A stretch of 64,000 nt of DNA from Pseudomonas linyingensis (GTDB lineage: Bacteria > Pseudomonadota > Gammaproteobacteria > Pseudomonadales > Pseudomonadaceae), in the NCBI RefSeq assembly GCF_900109175.1, contig NZ_FNZE01000020.1:23936-87935 (forward strand), written 5' to 3'. The notes beneath the pieces were generated by a model that was not told the origin of the DNA, did not search any database, and saw only the letters and a list, made by a program, of their open reading frames with translations. Shown here piece by piece: positions 61,868 through 64,000 of the stretch; the first letter of the stretch is position 1; every line of letters begins with the position of its first letter. The position numbers and the translations under genes are program-made.

Positions 61868-63375
61868 CCAGCCACGAGTTGTTGCCGCTGGCGGTGCTGG
61901 CCTCGTCGCTGCTGCCCGGCCTGCTCATCTTCGTCCTGCCGGAAGCCCGCCACGGCCTGCGTACGGCGCTCAACCTGTTTGCCGCGATTACCAAGCTGGT
62001 GCTGGTCGGCATCCTGATCGCCGGCGTGCATGCCGGCGAGGCCTACCAGGTCCGCTTTGCCGTGCTGCCCGGCCTCGATCTGGCCCTGAATGCCGATGCC
62101 CTGGGCATGCTGTTCATCACCCTGTCGGCGATTCTCTGGCTGTTCACCACCCTGTACGCCATCGGCTACCTGGAGGGCAAGCCGCACCGCAGCCGCTTCT
62201 TCGGCTTCTTCAGCGTCTGCGTCACTGCCACCATGGGCATCGCCATGGCCGCCAACCTGTTCACCTTCTTCGTCTTCTACGAGCTGCTGACCCTGTCCAC
62301 CTTTCCCCTGGTGGTCCATAGCGGCAACGCCAAGGCGTTGCGGGCGGGCGCCATCTACCTGGCCTACACGTTGATCGGCGGCACGCTGCTGCTGACCGGC
62401 ATCGTCTGGCTGAACCACCTGCTGGGGCATACCGAGTTCGCCCACGGTGGCATCGCAGAGGCCCTGGAGGCCGAACATGGCGGCGAGCTGAGGATCATCT
62501 TCCTGCTGCTGATCGTCGGCCTCGGCGTCAAGGCCGCGCTGGTGCCGCTGCACGGCTGGCTGCCCCAGGCCATGGTCGCCCCCGCGCCCGTCTCCGCCCT
62601 GCTGCACGCGGTGGCTGTGGTCAAGGCCGGCGCCTTCGGCATCGCCCGCGTCGTCTACGAGGTCTATGGCGTCGAACTCACCCAGTCCCTCGGCCTGCTC
62701 ACCCCGCTGGCGATCGCCGCGGCGATCACCATCGTCTGGGGCAGCCTGCGCGCGCTGTTCCAGGACGACCTCAAGCGGCGCCTGGCCTACTCGACGGTGA
62801 GCCAGGTGTCCTACATCGTGCTCGGCGTCGCCCTGTTCGGCCCCATCGGCAGCATCGGCGGCCTGGTGCACCTGGTTCACCAGGGCATCATGAAGATCAC
62901 CCTGTTCTTCTGCGCCGGCAACTACGCCGAGGCCCTCGGCATCCACAAGGTGAGCGAGATGGACGGCGTCGGCCGGCGCATGCCGCTGACCACCCTGGCG
63001 TTCAGCATCGCCGCCCTGAGCATGATGGGCGTGCCGTTCACCGCCGGCGCGGTGAGCAAGGCCTGGCTGATGGAGGGGGCGACGGTGGCCGGCATGCACT
63101 GGGCGATCTGGGTGCTGTGGGCTTCCAGCCTGCTCAATGCCGCCTACTTCCTGCCGATCCTCTGGCGCGCCTGGTTCCGCCACAGACCCTTCGCCTGGCC
63201 GCACGAGCCGACCCACACGCGGCAGTGGTACCACACCGCCTGGCTGCTGCTCATGCCGCCGCTGGTCACCGCCACCGCGGTGCTGGCCGCCGGCCTGTTC
63301 GCCGACACGGCCTGGAGCCCGCTGGCCTGGGCGCAGCTAATAGCCGAGCGGGAGTACCGGCTGGAAATACCGTGA
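61864..63375 (+). CDS. Second antiporter-like subunit (MnhD/NuoL/MrpA-N type)
   Basis: This 503-residue protein with about 14 helices of the proton_antipo_M family has FFVFYELLTLSTFPLVVH, PLHGWLPQAMVAPAPVSALLHAVAVVKAGAFGIARVVYEVYG and DLKRRLAYSTVSQVSYIVLG. The HAVAVVKAG segment is closer to the MrpA N-terminal/MbhH group than to the upstream MnhD. It ends the operon, and no full-length MrpA is present. ATG 61864 overlaps the stop of the previous gene. Confidence 0.9.
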   Translation: MTSHELLPLAVLASSLLPGLLIFVLPEARHGLRTALNLFAAITKLVLVGILIAGVHAGEAYQVRFAVLPGLDLALNADALGMLFITLSAILWLFTTLYAIGYLEGKPHRSRFFGFFSVCVTATMGIAMAANLFTFFVFYELLTLSTFPLVVHSGNAKALRAGAIYLAYTLIGGTLLLTGIVWLNHLLGHTEFAHGGIAEALEAEHGGELRIIFLLLIVGLGVKAALVPLHGWLPQAMVAPAPVSALLHAVAVVKAGAFGIARVVYEVYGVELTQSLGLLTPLAIAAAITIVWGSLRALFQDDLKRRLAYSTVSQVSYIVLGVALFGPIGSIGGLVHLVHQGIMKITLFFCAGNYAEALGIHKVSEMDGVGRRMPLTTLAFSIAALSMMGVPFTAGAVSKAWLMEGATVAGMHWAIWVLWASSLLNAAYFLPILWRAWFRHRPFAWPHEPTHTRQWYHTAWLLLMPPLVTATAVLAAGLFADTAWSPLAWAQLIAEREYRLEIP

Positions 63376-63477
63376 GGTCACGGATGGGCTGATATGCGAA
63401 TGCAATCGCACTGACGACAGGGTTGGAACAGGGTTGCTCACCACTTGTGGGGAGAGTCCATATGCGCATTGTTATAC

Positions 63478-63897
63478 TTACTCGGGATTAAAGTTTTTGG
63501 TTTCATAGGGGCTTTCACTAATATTAAATTCTTTTGCTTTCCATGAGTTTTCTGGTTTGTACATGGCTATTGATAAAAATGCAGGATTTTCTTGGAATCC
63601 AATAAAATAGCTTAGGGTCGCGTAGCGCCCATCAATGCTTTTTTCTGACAGCAGTTTGTGAAAGCGATAATCCCCATATTTTTCGAGTTTGGCAGAGATA
63701 TTTGATTTTTCAGCAAGCCCTTGAGGTGTGCTCCAGTAGGTTTTTCCGGGATAAAGATGGTCGACTGCTTTTTGAAATTTTTTGGCTGCGATCATTTTTA
63801 TGAAATTTTCGGGAATTTCGTCGTAGTTTTCCGCCGCAAAGGCGTTGGCACTAACTGATAGAAAAGCGGAAAGAAATATTGGTGCGATTGCTTTCAT
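63478..63897 (-). CDS. AT-rich gene for a small secreted protein of unknown function
   Basis: This 139-residue protein has a signal peptide (MKAIAPIFLSAFLSVSANAFA/AEN). The mature part is Lys- and Tyr-rich (FIKMIAAKKFQKAVDHLYPGKTYW, YATLSYFIGFQENPAFLSIAMYK) and I do not recognise the family. Base composition is visibly lower in G+C and codon use is A/T-ending, unlike every other gene here, which suggests horizontal transfer. The end of an IS element lies 8 nt upstream of its ATG. No clear ribosome site remains, so its expression is doubtful. Confidence 0.75.
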   Translation of the reverse strand: MKAIAPIFLSAFLSVSANAFAAENYDEIPENFIKMIAAKKFQKAVDHLYPGKTYWSTPQGLAEKSNISAKLEKYGDYRFHKLLSEKSIDGRYATLSYFIGFQENPAFLSIAMYKPENSWKAKEFNISESPYETKNFNPE

Positions 63898-63905
63898 GCT
63901 GGCTT

Positions 63906-64000
63906 TGATCTTGCCCAGCAGTCGTGGACACGGGTTTAAGCACTCATCCGGGCCTCGAAGGCCTCCGGGCTGATGTGCCCCAACGTGCTGTGACGCCGCT
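63906..64000 (-). mobile_element. Right end of an IS3-type insertion sequence, extending past the window
   Basis: TGATCTTGCCCAGCAGTCG (63906-63924, continuing to about 63931) begins with TG and resembles an IS terminal inverted repeat. It lies just beyond the stop of a transposase fragment read from the minus strand. The rest of the element lies to the right of base 64000. Confidence 0.65.
63936..64000 (-). CDS. IS3-family transposase (OrfB), C-terminal 20 codons only
   Basis: The minus strand encodes RRHSTLGHISPEAFEARMSA followed by TAA at 63936-63938. The RRHSxLGxxSPxxFE pattern is the usual C-terminus of IS3-family OrfB integrases, which move the element by copy-paste through a circular intermediate. 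The upstream part is cut by the window edge, so intactness cannot be judged. Confidence 0.75.
   Translation of the reverse strand, partial: RRHSTLGHISPEAFEARMSA

Overview
The window is high-GC, densely packed bacterial DNA that reads as a Pseudomonas chromosome (sensu lato). The azurin, the Min locus with its flanking genes (apeB, rluA, minE-D-C, lpxL/htrB, pirin, a MlaA-like gene), the ppc-adk-tsaB block and the btuB/cob cluster all match Pseudomonas families, and local gene order recalls P. aeruginosa from memory. REP-type palindromes of the kinds common in Pseudomonas occur at several places. The only clearly foreign-looking DNA is at the right edge: an AT-rich gene beside the end of an IS3-type element.

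Layout. 1-11369: housekeeping genes (partial prc, a quinone oxidoreductase-like gene, a HAD phosphatase, apeB, rluA, minEDC, a lipid A acyltransferase, pirin, a MlaA-like protein and a secreted alpha/beta hydrolase). 11630-21209: ppc, adk, tsaB, a DUF72 protein, an EamA transporter, rsmJ, a NYN/OST-HTH protein, a formate/nitrite transporter and a secreted ComEA-like protein. 21277-22568: two tandem bacteriohemerythrins separated by a CA-motif-rich spacer. 22780-33941: a promoter and cobalamin riboswitch lead into btuB, a probable btuM, cobO, cobB, bluB, cbiB, cobD, cobQ, cobU, cobT and cobC. This set takes up B12 or corrinoids, adenosylates and amidates the ring, attaches aminopropanol and builds the lower ligand. 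The final cobS lies 13 kb away at 47155.

33985-47084: a block read entirely from the minus strand separates cobC from cobS. It holds a DUF2157/DUF4824 pair, azurin, and an operon usually labelled urea carboxylase. That operon is preceded by a guanidine-I riboswitch, a -24/-12 (sigma-54) promoter candidate and two NtrC-like sites 21 bp apart. I read it as a nitrogen-controlled guanidine uptake and degradation operon: ABC transporter, two carboxyguanidine deiminase subunits, guanidine carboxylase and allophanate hydrolase. A REP-like palindrome is embedded in frame inside the carboxylase gene.

48043-63375: a three-gene transglutaminase / circularly permuted ATP-grasp / alpha-E cluster of unknown function, a MscS channel, cytosine deaminase, and a secreted cytochrome P460 with a good promoter and a perfect palindrome. 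Next comes an eight-gene overlapping operon for a Mrp/Mbh-type cation/proton antiporter. In it no full-length MrpA exists and the MbhE-like segment is fused to MrpB. 63478-64000: a small AT-rich secreted protein gene with an IS3-family end 8 nt before its start codon. No tRNA, rRNA or CRISPR array was seen.
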